Notes under the pieces: generated by a model
The model's input: only the letters and a program-made list of their open reading frames with translations
Database searches by the model: none
Told to the model about the DNA's origin: nothing
Translations under genes and position numbers: made by a program
Assembly: GCA_022606425.2 (NCBI GenBank)
Contig: JAHDVF020001468.1
Location: forward strand, 1,116,001 to 1,180,000
Source: Lepidostoma basale
Lineage: Eukaryota; Arthropoda; Insecta; Trichoptera; Lepidostomatidae
DNA length: 64,000 nt
Direction of reading: 5' to 3'
Shown here: positions 33,561 through 45,530 of the stretch, in pieces
How positions within the stretch are numbered: position 1 is the first letter of the stretch
Layout of the letters: the number at the start of each line of letters is the position of its first letter

Positions 33561-36500
33561 TAACTAACTAACTAACTAACCATCACGCCGTCTCCCCGAA
33601 GGGGTAGGCAGAAAGAATGGACTGCCACACCTTTCTTTCCTGACATATTTCTCTCGCTTCCTCAACATTCATACATCGTGTCATGCACGCGCGTCGATTT
33701 CTCTGACTCCTCACATGGCCGACATTCAATATTTGATTTATTTGACCGTGCCACGTTTTCCTCGGTCTTCCTCTATTTCTGGTACCATTTACATCATTAA
33801 CATATAATTTTTTACCATTCTTTCTTCATTCATTCTTTCCATATGTCCAAACCATCTTTAATGATCCTTTCATTATTTTGTTCATAACACCATCATTCGC
33901 ACCGCATTCACTTCTTATATTTTCATTCGACACTCTATCATACACAGAGTATCCACACATTCGTCTAAGAGATCTCATTTCTACTGCATTTATTCTACTT
34001 TCATCCTTCTTTTGCCAGTTCCATGCTTCGCTTCCATACATAAGGGTCGGTAGAAGAACACCATTGTGCACTGCCATTCTAGCTTTTTTGGATAGGTTTT
34101 TGTTTGCGATGACAACTTTAAGTGCACCATTCACTTTGTTGCCTGCCCCAACCCTTCTTTCAATATCCCTCTCCACTCGCCCATCTCTTGTAAACATACT
34201 ACCTAAATACACGAACTCAACTACTTGCTCCAAATTTTCACCATTCACGCTAATGTTGCAGACTGTCATGGTTTCTTCCTTTTCAAAAATCATTACCTTG
34301 GACTTATTAACATTCATCATCAGATCATTTCGCATGCATACCTCATACATACAATTCACCAGGACTTGTAGTTCATGCTCGTTGTCAGCAAGTAGGACAG
34401 CGTCATCCGCATACAAGAGACAGCTTACTGACACTCCGCTCATTTTGGCACCTACATCCAACCCTTTCAGCTCTCTCATACAATTGTCCATATACAGATT
34501 AAATAACCACGGGGACATTACGCAACCTTGTTTGACACCTTTATTGATATCAAACCAGGCTGTAAGATCTCCATTTACTCTGACACTAGCAGTGCTTTCC
34601 GTGTATAGCGACTTAATGGCCGTGATCAGTTTTGTACTTATTCCATATTCAGACAATATTTTCCACAACTTTTCTCTATTAACGTAATCATATGCTTTTT
34701 GTAAGTCGACAAATGCACAGAAAAGTTTGCGATTTTTGGCCAGAAACTTCTCTGTCAATGTACGAAGTCCAAAAATTTGATCCATACATCCTCTGCCATT
34801 CATAAAGGCACCTTGCACATCCCAAACTTTGTCACTCGTCAATTTTCTTACTCTTTCTATTAAAATTCTGCCATAGACTTTACCAACGACACTCAAAAGA
34901 CTAATAGCTCTGTGGTTTCCACATTCCATACGCGATCCTTTTCCTTTGTACAGGGGCATAATTACTGCTCTCCTCCAGTCTAGCGGCGTATATCCCTCCT
35001 CCAAGCACTGGTTAAATAACTTACATAACCATGTAGAAACCACTTCGCCACCGCTTTTAATAAAGTCTATGGCAATACAATCAAACCCAACAGCTTTTCC
35101 ACTTTTCATTGCACTCACGGATCTTTTCATCTCATTCGTACTTATTTTTTCAATATTATCATTCATAGGTCCCGCACTCGCACTAGCTGTTATATTTTCG
35201 ATCACGCTTGTATCACCACCATACATCTCCTTAAAATATTCCATCCATCTTTCTTGTATGATCTTACTCTCCGTTAACATTCTTCCCTCGTTGTCTAAAA
35301 TTGCTTTCACACATCCACTATCAGGAGGATTTCGGGCTTTTTTAACTTCTTTCCAAAACATTTTTAAATTTGCTTGGAAGTTGTTTGTCATTTTGAGCCC
35401 TTCTTCCTCCTTCAGCTTTTCTTTCCGCGCTTTCACTACCGACTTCACTCTCTTCTTGCATACCTTATACAAATCTTTTGCTCTTTCATACTTAACTCTG
35501 TCATTCTTATTTATCGACAACATATTCAACCAAGCATCTTTCTTCTCTTTAACAGCAATCTTTACGTCATCATTCCACCATGCATCCCCTTTCTTTCTTC
35601 CTTGTACACACACACCACACGATTCTTTCGCTGATTCACACAAACTCTCCTTCAAGTATTTCCAGGTCTCGTCAATACTCAACTCACTTACATCCCGCTC
35701 ACTCAATCTATCTTTCACTTTTCTTACGAAATTATTTCTTACGTCATTGTTTTGCAGTTTTTCAACTTTGACTCTAGTCGGTGCGGCTACTGTTTTGCTT
35801 CTTCTGGTTCGCCATCCCCGGAATAAGATCACTTTTGCCACTACTAAAAAATGATCCGTTTCCAGTTCGGCTCCCCTGAAGACCCTTGAATCAACAGTAT
35901 CCGCCCGTAATCTAGAGTCTACAATGACGTAATCTATAATGGACCTTTCAAATCCTCTTTCCCAAGTATAGAGATGGATTCTCTTATGATCGAAGATGGT
36001 ATTTGATACAAAGAGACCCCATTCTATACACAACTCAAGCAGTCTCCTTCCATTATCATTTATTCGTCTATCACCAAACGTACCCAGACATTCCTCGTAC
36101 CCACTCCTACGGATTCCCACCCAACCGTTCATATCACCTGCTATTATCAATCTTTCGTTTTCACTCTTACACACCAATGTCTCTCTCACTTTGTCCCAAA
36201 ACTCATCTTTACTCGCCTCATTTTCGTTGTTACCAGGGGCGTATCCAATTAAAAGGAAAACTCTTGTTAACCCGATCTTGAAGCGAATCCACATGAGTCT
36301 TGGGCTAACACATTTATAACCTTTCATACATTCTACCATCCTTGGAGCTAGCACCGCCGCCACGCCTTGGCATGCTCTGTGGTCATTCGGCACACCCGAC
36401 CACAGAACAAGCTTATCCGCATGCTCCAAGGAACCACACTCTTTCATCATACATTCAGTCACACATAAAACATCTAAACACTTTTTATCCATTTCTGCAC

Positions 36501-36642
36501 ACATCTCATTCAACTTTCCTTCCATACCTCCCCTTATATTCCATGTACCGATGCGGCACTCCACCCTTCTCTGTTCGCCCCTGCGGGAGATGCGGTGTGA
36601 TGGGTTGCGGACCTCATCGCCACCAGTAGGCATCACCCGCAC
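33561..36642 (-). mobile_element. near-complete RTE-like non-LTR retrotransposon
   Basis: Minus-strand LINE. Its 3' end is a (TTAG)n tail, seen on + as taactaactaactaactaac at 33561-33580. The coding region ends with SAYPFGETA-stop at 33583, but one extra A in the coding strand near 33857 shifts the frame of the main ORF (33826-36642). Truncated relatives in the window (37550, 39138, 44235, 52403, 54380, 55125 and others) share this C-terminus and tail. The 5' end is not clear: no target duplication was found beyond 36642. RTE-like placement rests on the APE + RT layout, compact size and tail type; a phylogeny could move it to a related clade. Confidence 0.88.
33826..36642 (-). CDS. LINE ORF: AP-endonuclease + reverse transcriptase
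   Basis: 938 codons. The endonuclease (exonuclease-endonuclease-phosphatase fold) spans about residues 30-270: TWNIRG at 33-38, catalytic Glu63 in CVTE, GDMNGWVG at 169-176, SIIDYV with Asp237, and TDH at 262-264. It nicks target DNA to prime cDNA synthesis. The reverse transcriptase spans about 520-830: GNHRAISLLS at 575-584, catalytic Asp in FVDLQKAYD (646), GVKQGCVMSPWLFN at 702-715, and YADD at 744-747. The thumb/C-terminal region has SEAWNW and RRMCGYSVYDR. All catalytic residues are present. The frame breaks after MKGSL at residue 928; other copies continue RWFGHMERMN there through a zinc-knuckle-like and GRPRKTWHDQ region. So this copy lacks about 80 C-terminal residues unless the shift is an assembly error. 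Long + strand ORFs at 33878-34687 and 34946-35854 are antisense shadows. Confidence 0.9.
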   Translation of the reverse strand: MRVMPTGGDEVRNPSHRISRRGEQRRVECRIGTWNIRGGMEGKLNEMCAEMDKKCLDVLCVTECMMKECGSLEHADKLVLWSGVPNDHRACQGVAAVLAPRMVECMKGYKCVSPRLMWIRFKIGLTRVFLLIGYAPGNNENEASKDEFWDKVRETLVCKSENERLIIAGDMNGWVGIRRSGYEECLGTFGDRRINDNGRRLLELCIEWGLFVSNTIFDHKRIHLYTWERGFERSIIDYVIVDSRLRADTVDSRVFRGAELETDHFLVVAKVILFRGWRTRRSKTVAAPTRVKVEKLQNNDVRNNFVRKVKDRLSERDVSELSIDETWKYLKESLCESAKESCGVCVQGRKKGDAWWNDDVKIAVKEKKDAWLNMLSINKNDRVKYERAKDLYKVCKKRVKSVVKARKEKLKEEEGLKMTNNFQANLKMFWKEVKKARNPPDSGCVKAILDNEGRMLTESKIIQERWMEYFKEMYGGDTSVIENITASASAGPMNDNIEKISTNEMKRSVSAMKSGKAVGFDCIAIDFIKSGGEVVSTWLCKLFNQCLEEGYTPLDWRRAVIMPLYKGKGSRMECGNHRAISLLSVVGKVYGRILIERVRKLTSDKVWDVQGAFMNGRGCMDQIFGLRTLTEKFLAKNRKLFCAFVDLQKAYDYVNREKLWKILSEYGISTKLITAIKSLYTESTASVRVNGDLTAWFDINKGVKQGCVMSPWLFNLYMDNCMRELKGLDVGAKMSGVSVSCLLYADDAVLLADNEHELQVLVNCMYEVCMRNDLMMNVNKSKVMIFEKEETMTVCNISVNGENLEQVVEFVYLGSMFTRDGRVERDIERRVGAGNKVNGALKVVIANKNLSKKARMAVHNGVLLPTLMYGSEAWNWQKKDESRINAVEMRSLRRMCGYSVYDRVSNENIRSECGANDGVMNKIMKGSLKMVWTYGKNE

Positions 36643-37549
36643 ACACTTAAATGCTAAATCATTTACAAACTATATCTTAAATAAAATTCAATTATATAAA
36701 ATAAATAAATAAAATAAAATAAATCATAAAATAAAAATAACAAAATATAACACATAAAAAAGTTATAACACATAAGCTATTTTCTAAGATAATATCCTTT
36801 CATTAAAAGTTTGTTTCTTCCGCTACCACCGTTATATTAATAAAATTTTAGTTAGTTAGGCACTTTAAATAGTTTAATTTCCAGCAAGCACTTCAATATG
36901 AATCAAAAGAATTTTTCAAATAGACATCGGAACAAATGTACATAAACGTTCGAAAAATAAAATTATGAAAACCAATTTGGCACCTGTCAAAACACTTCAC
37001 ATAAACAATGTAATTATATTTTTCACCACCAAAACAGCACAAAGGTAAAAATTTTCACAATCAAATATTATTTTGGGATGGCAAGATGCGTATTGGCCAG
37101 GATTATTCACACATGGATCATTTATATATAAATTTTGTCCACTAGTTGACGATGTTTTAAACAAAGGTCAATATTATAATTTGCTCATCCAACAGGACAC
37201 ACCCAACACGTATACGAGGTAACGAACCACAAAGTACTGTTTTAAACATATAAACATTTTTAAAAAATCAATTATACGCCTAAAAACTCCAGTTTTATTG
37301 GAGAAGCCCGCGACTAATTTATAAATATTTATTATTGAAAAACATGTACTCGTATATCTTATAAGTGAGGTTGTTGAGCTTAATGTTATAATTTAATTTG
37401 GTGTCATATCTGTCATAAAATAATATTATACTTTCTCGAGTTTCCGAAGAATTATAAGCGCCAACTACTTTTGCTTTTACCCATTATACATCAAGACAAA
37501 TAATGGCGAAAATTCAGATTTATATGAATTTATAGATGGTGGTGAAGCA
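36643..37549. other. no gene seen
   Basis: AT-rich flank of the RTE-like element. Low-complexity aataaataaataaaataaaa at 36700. Confidence 0.5.
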
Positions 37550-37880
37550 AAACATATTTCTCTAGCTTCCTCAACATTCATACATCGTGTCATGCACATG
37601 CGTCGATTTCTCACGTGACCGACATTCAATATTTGATTTATTTGATCGTGCCACGTTTTCCTCGGTCTTCCTCTATTTCTAGTTCCATTTACATCGTTAA
37701 CATATACTTTTTTTACCAATCTTTCTTCATTCATTCTTTCCATATGTCCAAACCATCTTAATGATCCTTTCATTATTTTGTTCATAACACCATCATTCGC
37801 AGAGTAACACACATTCGTCTAAGAGATCTCATTTCTACTGCATTTATTCTACTTTCATCCTTCTTTTGCCAGTTCCATAT
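37550..37880 (-). mobile_element. RTE-like LINE internal C-terminal fragment
   Basis: Close copy of the 33.6-34.0 kb region. Here the frame is intact where the long copy is shifted (MKGSLRWFGHMERMNEERLV), which identifies the single-base insertion in that copy. About 50 bp of the GYSVYDRVSNENIRSECGA segment is deleted after ANDG. Neither the TTAG tail nor a target duplication is present. Confidence 0.88.
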
Positions 37881-38299
37881 ATATATTAAATATAATTCCA
37901 TATAACATAATATACGTATATATTAAAAAGAACATATATTTTCCGCTTCCGCTTCCGGGTAGGGACTTTGGGAAGTACTAGTACAATAACACAACGTGCC
38001 GTGTTACGAGTTACGACCAAATTGCCATTTCATTATATTTGGGATCATTTTTCAATTTCAGTGGGGTCTGCTTTCATGGATATACAAACACCCGAAACTC
38101 TTTTTTTTTTTCGTGAACTTTGTAGTACGTAAATCATAATTTTGTTGTTATGAAAACACGACCCACGTGGGTAATGGATATTTATTTTTTGTGAAATTAG
38201 TCAGGTGCTTGAACCCGAGTGCTCGTGGTTTTAATGTTTTTTAATACTTCTGGGCGCTTTATTTGAATATTTGCATTTTTATAATATTTAACGTAAACC

Positions 38300-38440
38300 T
38301 TATTCTTCTTATTTATTATTGTAGACCAATGTGATCTGTTCTCCGGAGGGTTGCTCCTCCTGTGAGGTAGACTCCTAGCTGTCCTTCCATATTTTAAGTG
38401 GTCTTCCACGAGGACGCAATGTAGCGTAAACCGCATCAAC
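38300..38440 (-). mobile_element. LINE 3' end, same type as 19565
   Basis: ORF relics and the 3' segment match the 19565-19700 stretch (gtagaccaatgtgatctgtt against gtagacctatgtggtctgtt). 5' truncated. Confidence 0.7.
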
Positions 38441-38564
38441 TAATAAATACATCATATAAGATAATTAATTGAAAAATAATATAATACATGTTAAGCTCTA
38501 CTATACTTTTTAACCGACCGCGAAAATCAGATGCAGCGTTCGCATTTAGATTTTTAGATTTAAA

Positions 38565-38645
38565 ACACATCTTAATGCGCCCTTGAGGTGATTACATCAC
38601 AAAAACGGCGCTATAAAAGTTAGCATATTATTATTATTAGTATTA
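38565..38645 (+). mobile_element. LINE/SINE 3' module with (TTA)n tail
   Basis: tgcgcccttgaggtgattac, aaaaacggcgctataaaagt, then (ATT)n. See 18285 and 54785. Confidence 0.55.
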
Positions 38646-38742
38646 AGCTATATTTTATTCCCTATTTTTATATATTCTATTTAGAGCCAAAAACGCCTCT
38701 CTAGAACAGGTTACCACAGTTGTGAAGTATTTAAACGATGTA

Positions 38743-39053
38743 CAGTAGAACGTCGTTTATCCGGACGTCAGTTAACCGGAACGTCAGTTATCCGACGTCA
38801 GTTATTATTAAAAATGATGATTTGCAAAAAAGACGAGGAAATCTTGTTAAACCAAAATCTCTGATTATTTTTCCAGTACTGTAGAATAATGTAAGGCTTT
38901 TGTGTTCATGTACTACGTACATACTTGTTTTTGTGGTATAATTTATAATTTCATAATCGATTTACACTTTATTTTGCTAAAAGAATTAGCGCCTGTTTGA
39001 TTATCCGGAACACCCCCTGGTCCCAATTACTCCGGATAAACGACGTTCTACTA
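38743..39053. mobile_element. pogo/Tigger-like MITE
   Basis: Starts CAGTAGAACGTCGTTTATCC and ends GGATAAACGACGTTCTACTA, with TA on both sides. CAGT-initiated ends and TA duplication are typical of pogo elements. The left end has extra copies of the motif gacgtcagttatccg. No transposase. Confidence 0.78.
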
Positions 39054-39137
39054 TATACTTGATAAATTATTAATAAATAAATAAAAAAATTATATTTTTA
39101 TAACACTTTTATTGTTTTGACAAACAATAATTTACAA

Positions 39138-39708
39138 TGGTTTATTTAATAATGGTGCACTTAAAGTTGTCATCGCAAACAAAAACCTATCCAAAAAAGC
39201 TAGAATGGCAGTGCACAATGGTGTTCTTCTACCGACCCTTATGTATGGAAGCGAAGCATGGAACTGGCAAAAGAAGGATGAAAGTAGAATAATGCAGTAG
39301 AAATGAGATCTCTTAGACGAATGTGTGGATACTCTGTGTATGATAGAGTGTCGAATGAAAATATAAGAAGTGAATGCGGTGCGAATGATGGTGTCATCAA
39401 CAAAATAATGAAAGGATCATTAAGATGGTTTGGGCATATGGAAAGAATGAATGAAGAAATAATGGTAACAAAATTATATGTTAATGATGTAAATGGAACC
39501 AGAAATAGAGGAAGACCGAGGAAAACGTGGCACGATCAAATAAATCAAATATTGAATGTCGGCCATGTGAGTCAGAGAAATCGACGCGCGTGCATGACAC
39601 GATGTATGAATGTTGAGGAAGCGAGAGAAATATGTCAGGAAAGAAAGGTGTGGCAGTCCATTCTTTCTGCCTACCCCTTCGGGGAGACGGCGTGATGGTT
39701 AGTTAGTT
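39138..39708 (+). mobile_element. RTE-like LINE, 5'-truncated copy with target duplication
   Basis: Covers the last ~180 codons (NGALKVVIANKNLSKKARMA to SAYPFGETA-stop) with one lost base near 39292 (ESRI then frame change) and a short TTAG tail. It is flanked by ATAATTTACAA at 39127-39137 and 39709-39719, a direct 11-bp duplication, as expected from target-primed insertion. About 13 non-family bases precede the match. Confidence 0.88.
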
Positions 39709-39719
39709 ATAATTTACAA

Positions 39720-41454
39720 AATAAACTTGCTTTTTAACCCAGACGAGCGTGGATAAAATAATGTGGATAATAAACAAATAAAAGTGTTTTAAAATTCTTT
39801 GCAATAATACCACACCACAAATTAAGTGCTTCAAACCAAAACAGCGAGTCTCGGAAGAAAAATGTTCTCAACACATGGAAAGATGTTATATTTTCCCGCT
39901 TTATGTAATTTGATGAACACTTCTATTATTTATTTATATAATGTTTTCAAGAAGACCTACAATTAAAAATCCTTGAAGAAAATTGAACGCGAATTGTAAC
40001 GATGTAAATAAAAACTAAATCTGTCCCACTCTGTAACCACACCCCCTCTTGACGAAATCGTGGAAGTTTCAAGTGACATTAAATCGGCTTTAATTCAGCT
40101 GACGAGGCTTTAATAGCGGATACCCCACCCCCACCCCTCCAGCCCCTCTCCTGGGGCCGCCGCCCTCCTGCCAATCCAACTACTACCAAACCTTTCCATA
40201 GTTTTTATTCAATCACCTTCATAAAATCCCTCACACGACAGCAGTTTGAATGCTGTGTCATCGGTTTTTGCTGGCAACTATTCGGAATTCATTCGAAACA
40301 TATATCATTTACAATTTGTTAACATTTTTTGTGTGATATGCGGAGTTTTTTGGCGTGGAACGCATTGAAGTTGTGCTTTATCGCCTTTTCTTAAATTTTT
40401 ATATTTTCAAAAACAATTACTTAAGAAATCTTTTTAAATATAAAATGTCCCCCTCCCCCGCTCTATCTTACTGTACTTTATACGAAAATATTAAATTACG
40501 TGAGGTTTTCACAATTTTATTTCATATTTATTCTTCAGTTACAAATTATTAGTTATTTGTTAAACTTTAGGTTTGACAAGCCCTTTTTAAATAAAAGTAA
40601 ATTTTGTTCGATTCTTAGTGGCATAGATAAAACTGCTTTAAATTTCATTAAAAAAGTGTTTAAATATTATTTTTTTGGGTACTTGAATATGATTTATTAA
40701 AAGGCTTGACAAGGCGTCAGTTCCGGCACCTTTCTTTTTATTTAAAAAACACTAGTTGTGCGTATTCGATTTTCATTTCAAAAGTAGTGTATAATGCCAA
40801 GTAAATTAATAGAACTTAAAATATTAATATAATAATTACACACATACAAAAAAATGCACTTAGTTTCTTTACATATTAAATACGTGTCAGAATTATTTTA
40901 ACTTCTATAAAGTGTTCGATATTAATTTAGGAAAAAATCTGATTTTCTAGCCCCATCTACCTGTCCCCCTATTTATCATTTTAATCGAACTCCCGGTGAT
41001 CCCGTTAAGTCGTCCTGAGCGAAAATTCCGATTTCAAATTTGGAAATCACGGCTTTCCTTTTTACGAGTTTTGCATTTAAATCATATTTCTGCGAGTTCA
41101 AATCACAACGTGTACCCGTCTGCATATACATCCATCTGCCAAATACCTACATACACCCTTATATACGTACGCGCATAATTCAGGAATGTTTTCAATTTGA
41201 TTCGTAATTTTTTTTTTCTCTTATAAAATTTTACTTGTCAATAGTTATTGAGACCGATTTTATTTTCGAAATCATATCGCAGAAAAGATCAATCTTCATA
41301 ACACATGCCTTAAGAAAAAAGGAAATATTATTTTTGTGTATACATTTACCGTATCATATTTCACATGACAAAATCGTTAATCATAAACATGTCAACCCAC
41401 TAAACGTTCATCATAATATTGGTAAAATGTTATTGCTATACAAATTCTCACATT
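39720..41454. other. no gene seen
   Basis: AT-rich with a C-rich patch at 40120-40185 (ccccacccccacccctccag). No coding similarity. Confidence 0.45.
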
Positions 41455-41705
41455 ATCTCTGGTCTAGTAGAATTCACGTGACAATTAAATGGCGATAGAC
41501 CAGTTACCTATCACATGTCATGAGAATCAATAGCAGAGAAATTGTATAGAGTATTGCGTTCAAATAACCTATCGTAAACAAACATGTGGAAAGTAACAGG
41601 AAACTACCACATCGAAGGCCTAAGTGGTACGCCTAACTACCACCAAAGATAGTTAGACTTTGCTGCAAACCAATCACTAGGATCGAAACTTAAACAAGGT
41701 TTAAT
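41455..41705 (+). mobile_element. SINE long form, head missing
   Basis: Body tagtagaattcacgtgacaa to the second module: ggaaagtaacaggaaactac, gactttgctgcaaaccaatc, aggatcgaaactt. Confidence 0.78.
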
Positions 41706-42424
41706 AATGTTTTTTTTAAATGATAGTGCTGGAAATACATTTTAACAAACTTGGCATTTTCTAAACACTTTAAAAACATCTATGATACATGTATACCTAT
41801 TATTGTTATATCAAATGTAACAATTCGCTGACACGGTTCAAAGAAAATAATATGTTGTTATTCTATGTCGACTGCGCGCAAAGTGGTTATACAATACGCT
41901 TCAGTAAACAATATTCCTTCCAACAAAAGTAATGTTTTTTGATTTCATATTAGATTTCATTTTGCAGAGGTCGGGATAATTTAGAGGAATAAAAAACATT
42001 AAATGCAAAAATACTGCGCAACCTCTGGGGAAGTTCGGAAACATTAAAAGCTTTAAAGGAAAGTGCGAAGTCATTAAATTCTATTTTTCGCCACCATGGT
42101 TTATTTTGATCACATTAAGTTCAGAGGCCTCGACCTGGGAGGGAGATTAAACCTTTTCCACCCTGCGGAACCGAAGACGTCCATAAGGGCGCGATTGAGG
42201 AGAACGTTCAATTTACACCGCCTCATTTAACTATATCGGTTCAAGTTAATCTACAATTTTCCCTTCGGTGTCTCCAGAAATCTTATTGGTATTATAGGCC
42301 CTATTACCATACACGTTTGACGTATTTACATAGTTACTCTTGGTATACGAAAGATACCTTTAGAATGAAATACAATATATTCTTAAAATGTGAGGGTACG
42401 ACATAGGAAATTAACTTCGGGATG
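41706..42424. other. no gene seen
   Basis: Unremarkable AT-rich DNA. Confidence 0.5.
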
Positions 42425-42945
42425 GGATTTTACAGGATTGTAGTACTCCCCTTAAAAACCGGAAAATTAAAATCAACCTGAAACGAAAAGTCTATGAAGC
42501 CTGCGTTCTGCCAGTTGGTACTTATGATCTTGAAACTGTTACATTGTCCAAACAAAGTGCCGAGAAACTACGAGTGACCCAAAGAGCCATGGAAAGAGCC
42601 ATGTTAGTAATAAGCCTAAGGAGACAGAGTCAGAAAAGATACGATGAGAGAAAAAACAAAGGTCACTGACATCATCCACCGGGTGGCGACTCTAAAATGG
42701 CAATGGGCAGGTCACGTTGCCAGAAGCTCAGATGAAAAGTGGACAAGAAGACTGCTGATTTGGAGACCGTGGACGGCGAAGAGAAGTGCAGGGCGACCGC
42801 AACTACGGTGAAAGGATGATCTGAACAGACACGTCGGAATAACCTGGATGCAGTCTGCATAGGACAGAGTGACATGGAAGCGAAAGGAGGAGGCCTGTCC
42901 AGGAGTGTGGACGGGAATAGGCTGAGGAAGAAGAAGAAGTACTCC
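42425..42945 (+). mobile_element. LINE C-terminal fragment, WTRR family
   Basis: Reads LKNRKIKINLKRKVYEACVL, TYDLETVTLSKQSAEKLRVT and QRAMERAMLVISLRRQSQ, then after frameshifts WQWAGHVARSSDEKWTRRLL, AGRPQLR and a ggaagaagaagaag tail. Confidence 0.78.
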
Positions 42946-42973
42946 CCAAGAGTCGTCCGTAGTCAAAGTTTAA

Positions 42974-43246
42974 AGTTGCAATAGCCACGAGATTTATAGA
43001 AAAAAAACCTTTAAACTCTTCACCGTTGCTTATGTATTGGAAATTTCGCAACTTAATATTATATCAATAGCTAAAAACAAGCGAATGACGTGGGATTTGA
43101 ACCAGAGACCGTGCGGGAAGCGAAATAGAGAAGGCAAGCTATCCGCCACCTAGCTATTGAAAGTAATGGCGAAATTTAAAATTCATAAGCAACGGTGAAA
43201 ATCTTAAAGGCTATTTTCTAAAAAATGGCTGGCTATTGCTCTTGCT
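42974..43246. repeat. foldback element with tRNA-like loop
   Basis: Arms of about 90 bp (actcttcaccgttgcttatg at 43016 against cataagcaacggtgaaaatc near 43186) enclose an 85-bp loop. On the minus strand the loop holds TAGCTAGGTGG (A-box-like, 43147-43157) and GGTTCAAATCC (perfect B box, 43093-43103) about 45 bp apart. The T and acceptor stems do not pair well, so it is not a functional tRNA. Confidence 0.65.
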
Positions 43247-43249
43247 TAC

Positions 43250-44234
43250 ATTTACTATGGAAAACTCTTACGGGATACTACAATTCTCCAAAATCCGATC
43301 CCGAAGTCAATATCCAATGTCGTGCCTTCCCCTTGTTAATAGGAATATAAACGATCACAGCTTATTCATTTTCTATCTGAATGATAGACAAGAATGTAAC
43401 TATATTATATTTTATTGGTATGAACGTGTCTTGTGGTATCCTATTGGAATTTCGGAGATCGTTGCAGACTCCACCTTCAGGGTAGTTATTGTGTGTGGAT
43501 AGCGTACACTTAACTCCATCATCCCAATACCATGCCGCCGACAATATCAGGGTCTCGGAAACGTTGATCGATGAGGACACCACGAAACATGGACAATGTC
43601 CATTAGACATACCCGAGATTCCAAAGAATACATGTAATTGTTTCAGCTTTAAATTTGACATGTATTGGTTTTAATACATCTAACGAATTCACTGTCGTCT
43701 GAGTAATAATATAACACACTTTTACGTCTTTTCATAGAGTTTAATTTATTTTTATATTGTAGTAGATGTGTATCGTCTTAATAATTAACTTTTCGCCTTT
43801 CAAAAATCCTATGTCGAAGAAATAATTTCAATGTTTTACAATTTTTATTTATAAAACAGTTTCAGTATTCTTCTTCTTCTTTGCATCTTTAGTACGATTG
43901 GGATGGAAACTTATGGATCTATCTACATACGAGTGTATACTGGGGCTGGTGCAGAACCTGTGTTTACTGCACTTAGTTCCATGTTTAATCTTGTAGCTCG
44001 TATGCAAATTGTAAACCATTCTGGTACATTGCATCTAGTGAGCTATGTTCTGCTTCAGTCAAAGCATACCCCAGGGGAGTCACTGTTTTCGGCAACCAAA
44101 ATACTCGTATATGCACTTTCAATTACTTATTTGTAAATTTTAAATGTTTTACAAATACAGTACTTAAACGCGAAGAAAAACAAGCCTGTGTTAACATACT
44201 ATATGCATACTACATAAATGTTTTAAACTATTAT
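43250..44234. other. no gene seen
   Basis: Short ORFs on both strands overlap and match nothing. ttcttcttctt at 43870 looks like a bare LINE tail. Confidence 0.4.
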
Positions 44235-44690
44235 AACTAACTAACCAACACGCCATTTCCCCGGAGGGGTAGGCAGAGAGGATGGATCGCCACAATGCTC
44301 TTCCCTGGCATACCTCTCGGGCTTCCTCTACATTCATACATCGTACCATGCACGCACGTCGATTATTCCGACTTCGAATGTGACGGCCTTTTAGTAATTG
44401 ATTATTTTGGTCATGCCATGTTTTCCTCGGTCGTCCTCGGCTTCTTTTTCCACTCACGCTGCTTGTGTACAACTTTTTAACCATTCTACTCTCATCCATT
44501 CGTTCCCTATGCCCAAACCATCTCAAGGATCCTTTTTTAATTTTATCCATGATGCAGTCATCTGCCTTATATTTCTTTCTTATTTCATCGTTCGGTATTC
44601 TATCATACTACGTTTTCCCGCACATTCTTCTTAGTGATATCATTTCTACGGCGTTTATCCTGCTTTCATCCTTATGTTTTTATATTTTTT
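44235..44690 (-). mobile_element. RTE-like LINE, second subfamily copy
   Basis: The minus strand reads MDKIKKGSLRWFGHRERMDE, KLYTSSVSGKRSRGRPRKTW, RRACMVRCMNVEEAREVCQ and SAYPSGEMA-stop, then the TTAG tail. The VSGKRSRG and SGEMA variants match the copy at 52403, so there are at least two subfamilies. Confidence 0.85.
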
Positions 44691-44879
44691 CAACTGATAT
44701 GAATTAATTTGTTTTCAAAACCCGTCGAGATTAATAAATTCATATGAGTGGACCAAATACGTTTAGAATAATGTTTTCTTGTGATGTTCCAGTTTTTTTA
44801 CCCCTAGTTTATTAACATACAAATAATAATAATAATTTTAATGCTTTAGTGATGAAACTTAGTGAATGCGTTATAAAAA

Positions 44880-45530
44880 AATTCTTCTTCTTCTTCTTCT
44901 TCTTCTTTTGATAGATCTGACGATCTGTGACACAGAAATCATATCTCGTCGGATGATGAGATCCAGCTGTCCCTCCATCTCTTAGGCGGTCTTCCAGGTG
45001 GGCGGTGTCCGGAAGGGATTTCATAGGCGGCTGTATATGCGAGTCTGTCACCATCCATTCGGGCTACATGGTCCCTCCAGTATCTTCTTCTGGATCTACT
45101 CCACTGAACGATATCCTCTATTTCGCAGGTTTTCCTTATGTCTGCGTTGCGGACACGATCTCGGAGGGTTTTTCCAGTAATTGATCTTAGGACCTTCATC
45201 TCCGATGTTCTAAGTAGTCCCTTGGTTCGCACAGTGTCAGCCCGCGTCTCTACAGCGTACGTCATGATGGGTCGCACGCATGTTTTGTAGATTCTGATCT
45301 TGCTGTCGATACGCATGTGCTTGTTTTTCCAGACCAGATTCTTCAGGCATCCTGACACGGCAGAGGCTTTACTGACTTGTTCACGTACTTCGGTATAAAG
45401 GTCACTTTGGCTGCAGATCTCCACTCCCAAATACCTGAAACTCATCACCTGCTCCACAGGTATATCATCAACAGTCAGTTTACATAAAAAAATTAAGGCT
45501 GTCAATAAATAGTATGCCATTTTCATGTTG
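44880..45530 (-). mobile_element. LINE C-terminal fragment, GRPPKRW family, (GAA)n tail
   Basis: Best copy of a second LINE family. The minus strand runs KLTVDDIPVEQVMSFRYLGV, YKTCVRPIMTYAVETRADT, TLRDRVRNADIRKTCEIED, RSRRRYWRDHVARM and GRPPKRWRDSW, then a (GAA)n/(AAG)n tail (ttcttc on + from 44884). It covers the RT thumb and the C-terminal domain, with about 190 uninterrupted codons. Confidence 0.85.

Noticed and set aside
33878..35854. Long plus-strand ORFs (269 and 302 codons)
   Set aside because: They lie antisense to the LINE reverse transcriptase and have no domain of their own; codon-shadow effect.
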